DNA from: a bacterium HR21
GTDB lineage: Bacteria; Bacteroidota; Ignavibacteria; Kapaibacteriales; HRBIN21
Length of the DNA stretch: 50,344 bases
Direction of reading: 5' to 3'
NCBI GenBank assembly: GCA_002898295.1
Contig: BEHX01000012.1
Span: 1 to 50,344 of the forward strand
A program made the translations under genes and the position numbers. The notes below the pieces were generated by a model. It did no database searches, had not been told where the DNA came from, and was given only the letters and a program-made list of their open reading frames with translations. Within the stretch, counting starts at the first letter, position 1. Every line of letters starts with the position of its first letter. Shown piece by piece: positions 8,831 to 16,312 of this stretch.

Positions 8831-8867
8831 CCCTCTGCCTGGGTAGCTGGGGGAAAGGACCAGAGGG
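8831..8867 (+). other. Possible structured leader between receptor and next gene
   Basis: The 140-base gap 8796-8935 contains CCCTCTG (8831-8837) pairing perfectly with CAGAGGG (8861-8867) around a G-rich 23-base interior. It could form an mRNA leader stem or a processing site. I could not match it to cobalamin, TPP or Moco riboswitch cores. Confidence 0.25.
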
Positions 8868-8935
8868 CTGAGTTCCTGCGGCAGCGTGGATACAGCTGGT
8901 GCTGTAGCTTTGCAGTGCCACGATATGTCCGGCTC

Positions 8936-9514
8936 ATGTGGCTGGTGGTACTCCTCTGTGGCGTTCTTGTCCTCCGTGGGGCGGAGCGAGCGCGGATGCG
9001 GCTCGAAGGGGAGCTGCTTGCGCAACATCCGGCTCGGACGACCGTGGAGATACGGTCGCCCTCAGGGCAATCGTTGGGGCGTTATGAGGCGATACGGCTC
9101 TGGGATGTCGTGCTGCCGCACGTGGCAGGGGTTCCGGATTCGCTCTATCGGGAGTTCGCTGTGCTCGTTGCCGGGCGGGATGGGCGGAGGGTCGTGCTGG
9201 CTGCCGAGGAAGTGGTGCCGCAGGCGGGCTTGCCGCCACTGCTCTTGCTGCGCCGGGTTGACGGGCGGATTGGAGATACGGTGCGCGTTCCGGTTAGGGG
9301 AGCTGGACGAGTCGGACACGTTGAGCGCGAAGAAGTTGAGCGGGCGCTGGCTCCGGCAGTGCGCCTGCGGTACCGACTGCGTACGGAGCTACGCAGAATG
9401 CCGCCACTCCAGTTTCCGGCGCTCATTGTGGGAACAGATGTCAAGCCCTGGCGCTGGGTCTCCGGGGCAGCTGTGCTGGAAGTTGTCCGAGTTGCCGCAC
9501 AGGTGCAGCCATGA
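8936..9514 (+). CDS. Secreted protein with molybdopterin-oxidoreductase-like fold
   Basis: 192 residues from the ATG at 8936. The start was chosen because it opens directly into a signal peptide or anchor (MWLVVLLCGVLVLRGAE); the ribosome site is weak. The middle part (VLPHVAGVPDSLYREFAVLVAGRDGRR, split over about residues 55-85, then VVLAAEEV and LLLLRRVDGR) follows the pattern of small stand-alone domains related to the sulfite-oxidase molybdopterin-binding fold, in which a residue line of the type 'v.v.a.DGyrvvfslaEl' recurs. The cofactor Cys of true molybdoenzymes is not visible, so cofactor binding is doubtful. It overlaps the next gene by 4 bases (ATGA) and is probably co-transcribed with the genes up to pyrE. 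Confidence 0.5.
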   Translation: MWLVVLLCGVLVLRGAERARMRLEGELLAQHPARTTVEIRSPSGQSLGRYEAIRLWDVVLPHVAGVPDSLYREFAVLVAGRDGRRVVLAAEEVVPQAGLPPLLLLRRVDGRIGDTVRVPVRGAGRVGHVEREEVERALAPAVRLRYRLRTELRRMPPLQFPALIVGTDVKPWRWVSGAAVLEVVRVAAQVQP

Positions 9515-9861
9515 AAATCCCGCTCTGGCGTCTTGCGCATGCTCGCAGCGGAGACAAAGGCGACGCGGTCAACTGCGGTGTTATTGCCTATCGGCAGGAG
9601 TGGTATCCGGTGCTGCAGCAGTACCTGACTGCTGAACGGGTCAAGGAGCATTTCGCCGGCATCTGCTTTGGACCCGTGGAGCGATACGAGTTGCCCAATC
9701 TCTGGGCGTTGAATTTCGTGCTCCACAACACGCTGGGTGGGGGTGGAACGGTCTCGCTCAAGCTCGATTCTCAAGGCAAAACCATTGCCTCAGCGATGCT
9801 CCTCCTGGAGCTGGAGCTCCCCGAGGAGGTTGTCCGGCAGTATGGAATCCCGACGCAATGA
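9511..9861 (+). CDS. AtuA-related small protein (ferredoxin-fold C-terminal domain of the DUF1446 family)
   Basis: 116 residues. The signature LAHARSGDKGDAVNCGVIAY near the N-terminus and the LNFVLHNTLGGGGTVSLKLDSQ block near residue 70-90 match the small domain that follows the large AtuA/DUF1446 domain in acyclic terpene and branched-acid degradation proteins. In many genomes it is a separate gene next to its large partner; here no large partner is in the window. Overlaps its neighbours on both sides by 4 bases, so translation is likely coupled with the molybdopterin-fold gene and ubiE. Biochemical role unknown. Confidence 0.8.
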   Translation: MKIPLWRLAHARSGDKGDAVNCGVIAYRQEWYPVLQQYLTAERVKEHFAGICFGPVERYELPNLWALNFVLHNTLGGGGTVSLKLDSQGKTIASAMLLLELELPEEVVRQYGIPTQ

Positions 9862-10571
9862 GCTCAGAGCTGCTGGAGCGTTCACCGGAAGCGATTCGGC
9901 AGATGTTCGCCGAGTTGGTACCGGTCTACGACCGCTCCAACACGCTGCTGACGGTGGGGATTCACCACTGGTGGCGCTGGCGGGCAGTCCAACTGGCACG
10001 AGCACGTCCGGGGATGGCGGTGCTGGATTGTGCGACGGGAACCGGGGACCTAGCGCTGGCGTTCTGGCGCCGTGTTGGACCACAAGGACGCGTGGTCGGA
10101 GTGGATTTCTGCGAGCCGATGCTGGAACGCGCCCGCTGGAAAGCCGAACGGCGCCGAGCCGCCATTGAGTGGCTCTGCGTTGACTGCCATGCCCTGCCGT
10201 TCGCGAGCGGGACTTTCGACATTGCTGCCATCGCGTTCGGTATCCGGAATGTGCGCTCGCCGGCGCAGTGCCTGCAGGAAATGGCACGGGTAGTCCGCTC
10301 CGGTGGCACGGTGGTGGTGTTGGAGCTGGGGCAGCCCCGAGGAGTGCTTGCCGGACTGTACCGGCTCTATAGTCGGTACTGGATCCCGCTCTTCGGGAGC
10401 CTCTATGCCCGGAACCGGCAGGCGTACGAGTACCTCCACTACTCCTCGGCAAGCTTCCCCTCCGGCACCGAGTTTGTTGCCCTGATGGAGCAGACGGGGG
10501 CGTTCTGCCGTGTTCGCGCGGTCCCGCTGACGGGCGGCATTGCCTGGTGTTACGTTGCGGTAGTCCCCTGA
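9858..10571 (+). CDS. ubiE: Demethylmenaquinone/ubiquinone C-methyltransferase
   Basis: 237 residues, class I SAM methyltransferase. SAM site motif I reads VLDCATGTGDLAL (about residues 54-66); the UbiE-specific AFGIRNV motif lies at about 128-134 and the C-terminal LTGGIAWCYVAV block is typical of the family. The enzyme methylates the quinone ring in the last step of menaquinone synthesis (menaquinone is the expected quinone in this group). Full length for the family. The start overlaps the AtuA-like gene by 4 bases and pyrE begins one base after the stop. Confidence 0.92.
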   Translation: MSSELLERSPEAIRQMFAELVPVYDRSNTLLTVGIHHWWRWRAVQLARARPGMAVLDCATGTGDLALAFWRRVGPQGRVVGVDFCEPMLERARWKAERRRAAIEWLCVDCHALPFASGTFDIAAIAFGIRNVRSPAQCLQEMARVVRSGGTVVVLELGQPRGVLAGLYRLYSRYWIPLFGSLYARNRQAYEYLHYSSASFPSGTEFVALMEQTGAFCRVRAVPLTGGIAWCYVAVVP

Positions 10572-10572
10572 C

Positions 10573-11130
10573 ATGGAACGGGCGGAACTGGCACGGGAGC
10601 TCTTCCGTGTTGCCTATCGGCGTGGGGATTTCCAGCTGCGTTCGGGGCACAGGAGCCACGAGTACGTGGACAAGTACCAGTTTGAAGCCGTGCCGCAGCT
10701 GTTGCAGGCGCTCGGGCAGGAATTGGCTCGGCTCTTGCCCGCAGAGACGGAAGTGCTGGCGGGCATGGAATTAGGCGGTATTCCGCTGGCGGTAGCCACG
10801 GCATTTGCCTCCGGGTTGCCGTGTGTCTTCGTGCGTAAGGAGCCTAAACCCTATGGAACCCGCCGGCAGACCGAGGGGACGGATGTGACCGGACGCCGTG
10901 TGGTGCTGCTGGAAGACGTGGTAACGACCGGCGGACAAGCCCTGGCGGCAGTGGAGGTACTGCGCCGCGAAGGGGCGGATGTCCGGGCTGTGCTCTGTGT
11001 TGTGGACCGCCAGCAGGGAGCTGCCGAGCGGCTCCGGGCGCTTGGTATCCCCTTCCGGGCGCTCTTCACGCTGGCGGAGCTGAAGTCGTACGCCGACCTG
11101 ACCTCGGAGGAAAGCGGTAGAGAAAGTTGA
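10573..11130 (+). CDS. pyrE: Orotate phosphoribosyltransferase
   Basis: 185 residues. It joins orotate to PRPP to give OMP in de novo pyrimidine synthesis. The PRPP-binding motif VVLLEDVVTTGGQ lies at about residues 111-123, and the catalytic-loop region FVRKEPKPYGTRRQTEG precedes it. Also visible is LAGMELGGIPLA, the usual substrate-binding loop. The ATG is one base after the ubiE stop. No other pyrimidine genes are next to it, so the link to ubiE is positional only. Confidence 0.92.
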   Translation: MERAELARELFRVAYRRGDFQLRSGHRSHEYVDKYQFEAVPQLLQALGQELARLLPAETEVLAGMELGGIPLAVATAFASGLPCVFVRKEPKPYGTRRQTEGTDVTGRRVVLLEDVVTTGGQALAAVEVLRREGADVRAVLCVVDRQQGAAERLRALGIPFRALFTLAELKSYADLTSEESGRES

Positions 11131-11150
11131 ACCAATATCGGGGTGTTGCC

Positions 11151-11762
11151 ATGTGGCGGATGTCTGGTGGTGTGTGGCTGGCTGTCCTGCTGATGCTCGG
11201 CTGTGCTCGGGAGGAAACACCGAGCGGGAACCAACCGAGCTCCCCACAGGAGCGGCAGATCCGTAATCTCTGGGTGGACACGCTCCGGGGCTACGCCTTG
11301 CTTGACTTCGAGCGCGGGGATACGGTCTCGGCAGCTCTCCGGCAGACGGCAGAGTGGGACCTCCTGCTGCCGGCACTGACCCCGCAGTCCCGCTCGCTGG
11401 ATATCTTCCTCAACTCCGGCACAGTCAATCCGGCGGGGAAGACCCTCGGGGTTGTCGTCGAGGTGCCCTACGACCAGCTGCTGCAAGCGCCGCCGGAGAG
11501 CCAGTTTCGGCAGGACGACACAAGCGCGGCTCAGCGAGTGATCTCGCCCTCTCTGACGGGCGAGGGGCTCTTCGTGTACGACTTCCGGACACACGTGCTG
11601 ACACCGCTTCCGAAAACGCTCGTGCTGAAGACCCGGTCGGGCAAGTACGTCAAGGTGCAGTTTGTCAGCCTCTACAAAGACGCGCCAGCGCAGCCCAATC
11701 CTTTCGACCTGGGCTACTGGACGATCCGCTATACGATCAGCAGTACAGCCTCCTTCAAGTAA
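11151..11762 (+). CDS. HmuY-like heme-binding family lipoprotein
   Basis: 203 residues from the ATG at 11151, which starts a lipoprotein signal with lipobox LMLGC (Cys18); an upstream in-frame TTG at 11127 overlaps the pyrE stop and is less likely. The domain shows features of the HmuY family: an early TAEWDLLL (cf. 'sWDiaf'), a Ser/Asn-Gly segment, and late EGLFVYDFRTHVLTPLPKTLVLKTRSG in two pieces followed by KYVKVQFVSLYKD and YWTIRYTI. HmuY proteins of Bacteroidota sit on the outer membrane and hand heme to a TonB receptor. The receptor at 6642 is 2.4 kb upstream, so a partnership is possible. Heme ligands cannot be fixed by eye. Confidence 0.7.
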   Translation: MWRMSGGVWLAVLLMLGCAREETPSGNQPSSPQERQIRNLWVDTLRGYALLDFERGDTVSAALRQTAEWDLLLPALTPQSRSLDIFLNSGTVNPAGKTLGVVVEVPYDQLLQAPPESQFRQDDTSAAQRVISPSLTGEGLFVYDFRTHVLTPLPKTLVLKTRSGKYVKVQFVSLYKDAPAQPNPFDLGYWTIRYTISSTASFK

Positions 11763-11827
11763 GCTCAGGCATTTTGCGGCGACCTTGTGGGTGCAGGCGG
11801 CTCTGTGAGCCGAGGCACCAGGTGTCC

Positions 11828-13675
11828 TTACAGTGCCTGGAGCTCCGCTTGGAGGCTCTGGTAGCGGAAGAGTCGAGCATAGAGCCCGTTACGGCGCAGG
11901 AGCTCGTCGTGGGTGCCCTCTTCGGCGACAGTGCCGTTGTGGAGAACGAGGATGCGCTCAGCTCCTTGCAGGGAGGCGATCCGGTGGGCAATGAGCACAA
12001 CGGTGCGCCGTGGGGTGAGCTCCCGCAGAGCGGCACGGATAGCGTTCTCGGTTGCGCTGTCAACCGAGGAGAAAGCATCGTCGAGCACGAGGATAGGGCT
12101 TTCCCGGAGCAGTGCGCGGGCAAGGGCTACTCTCTGTTTCTGCCCGCCGGAGAGCGTGATGCCCCGCTCGCCGACGAGTGTATCGTAGCCCTGGGGGAAA
12201 AGCTCGACATCGCTGTGGAGAGCGGCGCGGCGGCTGGCATCGAGGATCTGCTCCAGAGATGCCTCCGGATTGCCGAAGCGAATGTTCTCCGCGACGCTCA
12301 TCGAGAAGAGGAAAGGCTCTTGCGGGACAACAGCGAAAGCGGTGCGGAGCACCTCCAGGGGATACTCCCGGATGTCGTGCCCATCGAGCAGAATCTGCCC
12401 ATCGGTGACATCGTACAGGCGGGTCAGGAGCGCTACCAGTGTACTCTTCCCGCTCCCGATCGGACCCGTAATGCCAACGGTTGAGCCTGCCGGAATGACG
12501 AAGCTCACCCCGCGCAGCACCCAGGGACGATCGTCGCCGTAGCGGAACCAGACATTGCGGAACTCAATCTCGCCTCGGATATCGGCGGGGCGTTTTGGCA
12601 GACGCCCGGTGGAGCGGACCTCGGGCTCCTGTTCTCTGAGGCGGCGGAGTCGGGCAGTGGACGCGGCAGCACGCTGGATGATATTCGTGATCCAGCCCAG
12701 CGTCGCGAAAGGCCAGATGAGCTCGTTGGTGTAGAGGAAGAACTGCGTCAGCTCCCCGACCGTCAGAGTCTGCTCCATGAGTCGAAAGCCGCCGTAGCCT
12801 AAGACAATCAGCTGCACGATTCCCACCACGAGGAGCATCGCCGGGGAAGAGAACGCCTGCAGACGCCCGAGGCGCAGATTGCGCCGGAAGTACTCCTGGC
12901 TGAGCATCCGGAAGCGGTCGCTCTCGGCAGCTTCTGCCCCGTACGCGCGAATGACCCGGAGAGCCGAGTAGCTCTCCTGCGCATGCCGGGTAAGCTCGGC
13001 GAACTGCTCCTGCACGGTAGTGAAGGTTTCGTGGACCCGCTTCCCGATGATATAGGTCAGCGCTGCCGCTACTGGCAGGGGCAGCAGGGCGAAGGCGGTC
13101 ATGGGCACATCGAGCGTGAGCATGAAGGTGAGTGAAAAGCCGAGCGCCAACAGGGTATTGAGCCCATGCATGAGAGCAGGTCCGAGGAACTCCCGGATGG
13201 AGGCGATATCGTTGGTGGCGTACGCCATCAACTCGCCGGTGGGATAGAGCTGGAAGAAGCGGGCGGATTGCCGCTCGATATGGTGGAGGAAGTCGTTGCG
13301 CAGCTCATACTCCAGGATGCGCGAAACGACGATGATGGTCTGCCGCATCAGGAACGTAAGCCCGGCGCCCGTGAGCGTCAGGCCCACAATGGCGGACAGG
13401 TTCCACAGGAGCTCGGAGGAAGTCAGCGTTCGGGCAATGACGCCATCGACCGTATGCCCGACGACTCGGGGTGTGAGCGCCCATGCCAGATTTGCTAACA
13501 CCACGCAGAGAGCACCGAGGAGGAGGCGGACCCAATACCGGCGCACATACGGGGTAAGCCACAGGAGTTCTCGCATGGGATTGCGTGCAGCACCACTGGT
13601 TCGGACTCGTCCTGCTTGTGGACGTGAAGCAGGCTCGGGACATTTTGCGGATGCCTCTGCTGCCTGTGCGGACAT
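11828..13675 (-). CDS. ABC exporter half-transporter (MsbA/MdlA-like) with degenerate Walker B
   Basis: 615 residues: six-helix transmembrane domain (about 45-340) fused to an ATPase domain (about 375-610). Walker A GPIGSGKSTLV, Q-loop VPQEPF, signature LSGGQKQRVALARALL and H-loop VLIAHRIAS are intact. Walker B reads ILVLDDAFSSVD, so the catalytic Glu is Asp, as in the degenerate half of heterodimeric exporters (YheI/BmrC, MdlA, TM287). No partner half lies in the window. The start is uncertain: ATG at 13675, or at 13576 (MRELLWL), which would remove a 33-residue hydrophilic extension. It converges with the HmuY-like gene and is divergent from the NO-reductase-like operon. Substrate unknown. 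Confidence 0.88.
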   Translation of the reverse strand: MSAQAAEASAKCPEPASRPQAGRVRTSGAARNPMRELLWLTPYVRRYWVRLLLGALCVVLANLAWALTPRVVGHTVDGVIARTLTSSELLWNLSAIVGLTLTGAGLTFLMRQTIIVVSRILEYELRNDFLHHIERQSARFFQLYPTGELMAYATNDIASIREFLGPALMHGLNTLLALGFSLTFMLTLDVPMTAFALLPLPVAAALTYIIGKRVHETFTTVQEQFAELTRHAQESYSALRVIRAYGAEAAESDRFRMLSQEYFRRNLRLGRLQAFSSPAMLLVVGIVQLIVLGYGGFRLMEQTLTVGELTQFFLYTNELIWPFATLGWITNIIQRAAASTARLRRLREQEPEVRSTGRLPKRPADIRGEIEFRNVWFRYGDDRPWVLRGVSFVIPAGSTVGITGPIGSGKSTLVALLTRLYDVTDGQILLDGHDIREYPLEVLRTAFAVVPQEPFLFSMSVAENIRFGNPEASLEQILDASRRAALHSDVELFPQGYDTLVGERGITLSGGQKQRVALARALLRESPILVLDDAFSSVDSATENAIRAALRELTPRRTVVLIAHRIASLQGAERILVLHNGTVAEEGTHDELLRRNGLYARLFRYQSLQAELQAL

Positions 13676-13718
13676 TGCCCCGGGGGATGGGCAGTGCTGA
13701 GGAAAATCAGGAGAGAGG

Positions 13719-13729
13719 CTGAGGCTCAG
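13719..13729. promoter_or_regulatory. Small palindrome in the divergent intergenic region
   Basis: CTGAGGCTCAG, an 11-base perfect inverted repeat, sits in the 139-base gap between the ABC exporter and the respiratory operon. Either direction could be controlled from here. Short palindromes are common in GC-rich DNA, so support is weak. Confidence 0.2.
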
Positions 13730-13814
13730 ACCTTACCTCGAGCGAGCTCATTGGGAGGGCAGGCACAGGGAGAGAAGTTTGCCGCCGACTGTTGGATACT
13801 TCGGAGGACAAACG

Positions 13815-14021
13815 ATGGCTGAGGTGAGAGAGACACACCAGTTTCCCCGTATCCCTCTCTTCCGGCTCTTTCTCGACGACGTCATGCTGTTGTTGTTTCT
13901 GGGGGTGGCGATTTATGCGGTCTCCTATCTCATCTGGGGCATTATGGAGATTGGATCAGTGCCTCCGTTTCCGGAAGAGCTCAAGCAGCAGCTTGTCCAA
14001 CAAGTAGCGGGTGGCTCATGA
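13815..14021 (+). CDS. Small single-helix membrane protein, likely accessory subunit of the heme-copper enzyme
   Basis: 68 residues. The ATG at 13815 has a strong GGAGG 7 bases upstream and was preferred to a TTG at 13779. One transmembrane helix (LFLDDVMLLLFLGVAIYAVS, about residues 15-35, extending to YLIWGI) and a short acidic/basic tail. It overlaps the CuA subunit gene by 4 bases (ATGA). B-family (ba3-type) enzymes carry a very small one-helix subunit (IIa); position and topology suggest an equivalent, but sequence similarity cannot be judged by eye. Confidence 0.65.
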   Translation: MAEVRETHQFPRIPLFRLFLDDVMLLLFLGVAIYAVSYLIWGIMEIGSVPPFPEELKQQLVQQVAGGS

Positions 14022-14599
14022 GTCTGCGCCCACCAGCAGAGGGGTGGTATGAGACACCGATTGCCCGTGACGAGCGTGGCTGGGTCGCGGTGGCAATGAG
14101 CGTCTGTCTGTGCCTGTTCTTCTGGATGATTGGGTGGCATCTCTACGGGCAGCAGAACCCATCGAGCATCTCCTATCGGATAAGCCCGAGCGAGTACATG
14201 CAGCTCCATCTCCAGTGGGTCGAACGCTATCGCATTGGAGAGGAAAACGGTGTTCCGGTCGTTGCTCCTCCACCGGGGAGCGATGTGCTGCTCCTGGCGC
14301 AGATGTGGCGGTGGTCGCCTGTTGTGGTGCTTCAGAAGGGGCAGGAGTACACGTTCCATCTGGCATCGGTGGACCTTCTCCACGGGTTCTCGCTGCAACC
14401 GGTCAACATGAACTTCATGGTGTATCCCGGCTACGATTACGTGCTGCGCTTCCGTCCGCGGGAAGCCGGAGAGTTCCATATCCTCTGCAACGAGTTCTGC
14501 GGGATTGGACATCATCTGATGACGGGCAAGGTGTACGTGGTGGAGAATGCTGCTGAGCTGGAGCGGCTCCGGCAGCGGTTTCGGGGAAGCCAACCGTAA
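14018..14599 (+). CDS. Heme-copper oxidoreductase subunit II with CuA site
   Basis: 193 residues, one N-terminal transmembrane helix (about 22-43) and a periplasmic cupredoxin domain. The full CuA ligand set is present: His122 (LLHGF), Cys157, Glu159, Cys161, His165 and Met168 in CNEFCGIGHHLM. One helix instead of two and the short length match the ba3-type (B-family) subunit II. CuA takes electrons from a soluble cytochrome c or similar donor and passes them to subunit I. Presence of CuA separates this enzyme from cNOR and qNOR. Followed 24 bases later by subunit I. Confidence 0.9.
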   Translation: MSLRPPAEGWYETPIARDERGWVAVAMSVCLCLFFWMIGWHLYGQQNPSSISYRISPSEYMQLHLQWVERYRIGEENGVPVVAPPPGSDVLLLAQMWRWSPVVVLQKGQEYTFHLASVDLLHGFSLQPVNMNFMVYPGYDYVLRFRPREAGEFHILCNEFCGIGHHLMTGKVYVVENAAELERLRQRFRGSQP

Positions 14600-14623
14600 T
14601 GTTGCACCGAGGGTGAGAAGGCG

Positions 14624-16312
14624 ATGTATCGAGCACCAATTTTCCGGATGTGTGACATCACGGGACTCCAGGTTGATCGGACTGCGGAGCGGTTGATTCG
14701 ACTCAACGCCGTCTTTGCTGCTCTTGCGCTTTTGGTTGCCGTGATCGGGGCACTCTTGTTGGTGTTGACGCGCTGGCAGAGCGTTCATCTGTTGCCGGCA
14801 CAGTGGTATTATCGGATCTTGACACTGCACGGGCTCAATACACTCATTTTTTGGATTGTCTTCTTCGAGGTTGCCGGGCTCTACTTCGGGTCTACCATTG
14901 TGTTGAGTGCGCCCTTCTGTGCTCCCCGAGTAGGGTGGTTGGCGCTGCTGCTCATGGTGGCGGGCTTTCTCCTGGCCGATGTGATGGTGCTGGCGGGCTA
15001 TGCCGACGTGCTGATGACTTCGTACGTCCCGTTGCAAGCGCACTGGCTTTACTACCTGGGCATCATCCTCTTTGCTGTCGGCGCGCTCATTGCGGTATTT
15101 CTCTTCTTCGGGAACCTGATGGTGGCGCGGCGTGCGGGCACCTATGGAGGGACACTGCCGCTGTTTACCTACGGGCTGGCAGCAGCGGCTATTATCGCTG
15201 TCATCACGCTGGTCTCCGGCGCCATCATTTACGTGCCGACGTTCCTCTGGAGCCTGGGAGTGATTCCCCGGGTGGACCCGGCGCTCTACAAGCTGGTCTG
15301 GTGGGGATTGGGGCATCCAGCGCAGCAGATCAATGTCTCGGCAATGGTATCGGTGTGGTATTTGGCGGCATATCTGACAACGGGTGGGGTGTCAGTCAAC
15401 GAGCGGGTTTCTCGCATTGCCTTTGTGCTCTACATTCTCTTCATTTGCCTGGCGTCGGCGCACCACCTGCTGGTTGATCCGGCGGTCAGCTCCGTGTGGA
15501 AGGTATGGAACACCAGCTATGCGATGTACCTGGCAGTGCTGGCGTCGATGATCCATGCCTTTGCCGTACCGGCGGCGATCGAAGCGGCGCAGCGAGCGCG
15601 AGGGTATACCCGAGGGTTGTTCCAGTGGCTGGCGAAGGCACCGTGGGGGAACCCAACCTTCAGCGCGACGGTGCTTTCCATCATCGGTTTTGGCTTCATC
15701 GGAGGCATCACTGGGGTGATTTACGGCATGGAGCAGACGAACATCATTGTGCACAATACGCTGGCTATTCCCGGGCATTTCAAAGGGACCGTTGTGCTGG
15801 GGACGAGCCTGGCGTTTATGGGAATCACGTACTACCTTATCCCGCTGGTATTCCGGCGTAGAATCGTCGGTCTGGGGCTAGCGCGGTGGCAGCCTTGGAT
15901 ATTCGCTGTTGGAGTTGCTCTGTTGGCAATCGCGATGGTTGGTCTAGGGGTTCTCGGGGTACCGCGTCGGCACTGGGATGTGACCTTCAGTGGGGCACCG
16001 TTCCGGCACAGCTTCCCGGCAATTGCGGGTGTGCTCTGGGTGATCTTTGGACTCGGTGGTCTTCTCGCGGTAGGAGGGGTGTTGCTGTGGCTTGGGATCG
16101 TTGTGCTCTCGGTCTTCTTCGGACCCCGGATGGAAGGACCGCACGATATGCAGCTCCCGCTGGCGCAGCCAGTGCCGTTGCAACATAATCCTGACGGGAA
16201 GAAATTCGTGGCGCCGGGGACGCTCGTGGCAACTTTGGTCTTTCTAGCGACCTTCCTGGTGTTTTTCTGGCTCAACTGGAAGTGGCTGGCGGCGACATGG
16301 GGAGTGCGCTAA
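14624..16312 (+). CDS. B-family heme-copper subunit I lacking the active-site Tyr; probable CuA-type nitric oxide reductase (eNOR-like)
   Basis: 562 residues, the same length as Thermus ba3 CbaA, with about 13 helices. Ligands align with ba3: His69 (low-spin heme, TLHGLNT), His231 (CuB, GHPAQQIN), His280-His281 (CuB, SAHHLLVDP) and His385 (high-spin heme, PGHFK). Two key changes stand out. The cross-linked Tyr at His+4 is Gln235, so the His-Tyr cofactor needed for O2 reduction cannot form. The second low-spin heme ligand of ba3 (His386) is replaced by Lys387. Loss of the Tyr, with Gln in its place, is the feature reported for the eNOR family of NO reductases that arose from B-family oxidases. 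I therefore call it an NO reductase candidate; the reaction (2 NO to N2O) is inferred. Confidence 0.75.
   Translation: MYRAPIFRMCDITGLQVDRTAERLIRLNAVFAALALLVAVIGALLLVLTRWQSVHLLPAQWYYRILTLHGLNTLIFWIVFFEVAGLYFGSTIVLSAPFCAPRVGWLALLLMVAGFLLADVMVLAGYADVLMTSYVPLQAHWLYYLGIILFAVGALIAVFLFFGNLMVARRAGTYGGTLPLFTYGLAAAAIIAVITLVSGAIIYVPTFLWSLGVIPRVDPALYKLVWWGLGHPAQQINVSAMVSVWYLAAYLTTGGVSVNERVSRIAFVLYILFICLASAHHLLVDPAVSSVWKVWNTSYAMYLAVLASMIHAFAVPAAIEAAQRARGYTRGLFQWLAKAPWGNPTFSATVLSIIGFGFIGGITGVIYGMEQTNIIVHNTLAIPGHFKGTVVLGTSLAFMGITYYLIPLVFRRRIVGLGLARWQPWIFAVGVALLAIAMVGLGVLGVPRRHWDVTFSGAPFRHSFPAIAGVLWVIFGLGGLLAVGGVLLWLGIVVLSVFFGPRMEGPHDMQLPLAQPVPLQHNPDGKKFVAPGTLVATLVFLATFLVFFWLNWKWLAATWGVR

Noticed and set aside
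8796-8935. Possible cobalamin, TPP or Moco riboswitch
   Set aside because: A GGCTGAG-like string and a G-rich core are present, but the other obligatory conserved boxes are missing; only a generic stem can be supported.
13925-15316. Long open frame on the minus strand across the CuA and heme-copper subunits
   Set aside because: Both plus-strand genes are unmistakable; the antisense product shows no domain, being rich in His/Gln/Pro as expected for a shadow.
14624-16312. Ordinary aerobic ba3-type cytochrome c oxidase
   Set aside because: The essential cross-linked Tyr is Gln and a low-spin heme ligand is Lys; length and CuA partner alone would have misled.
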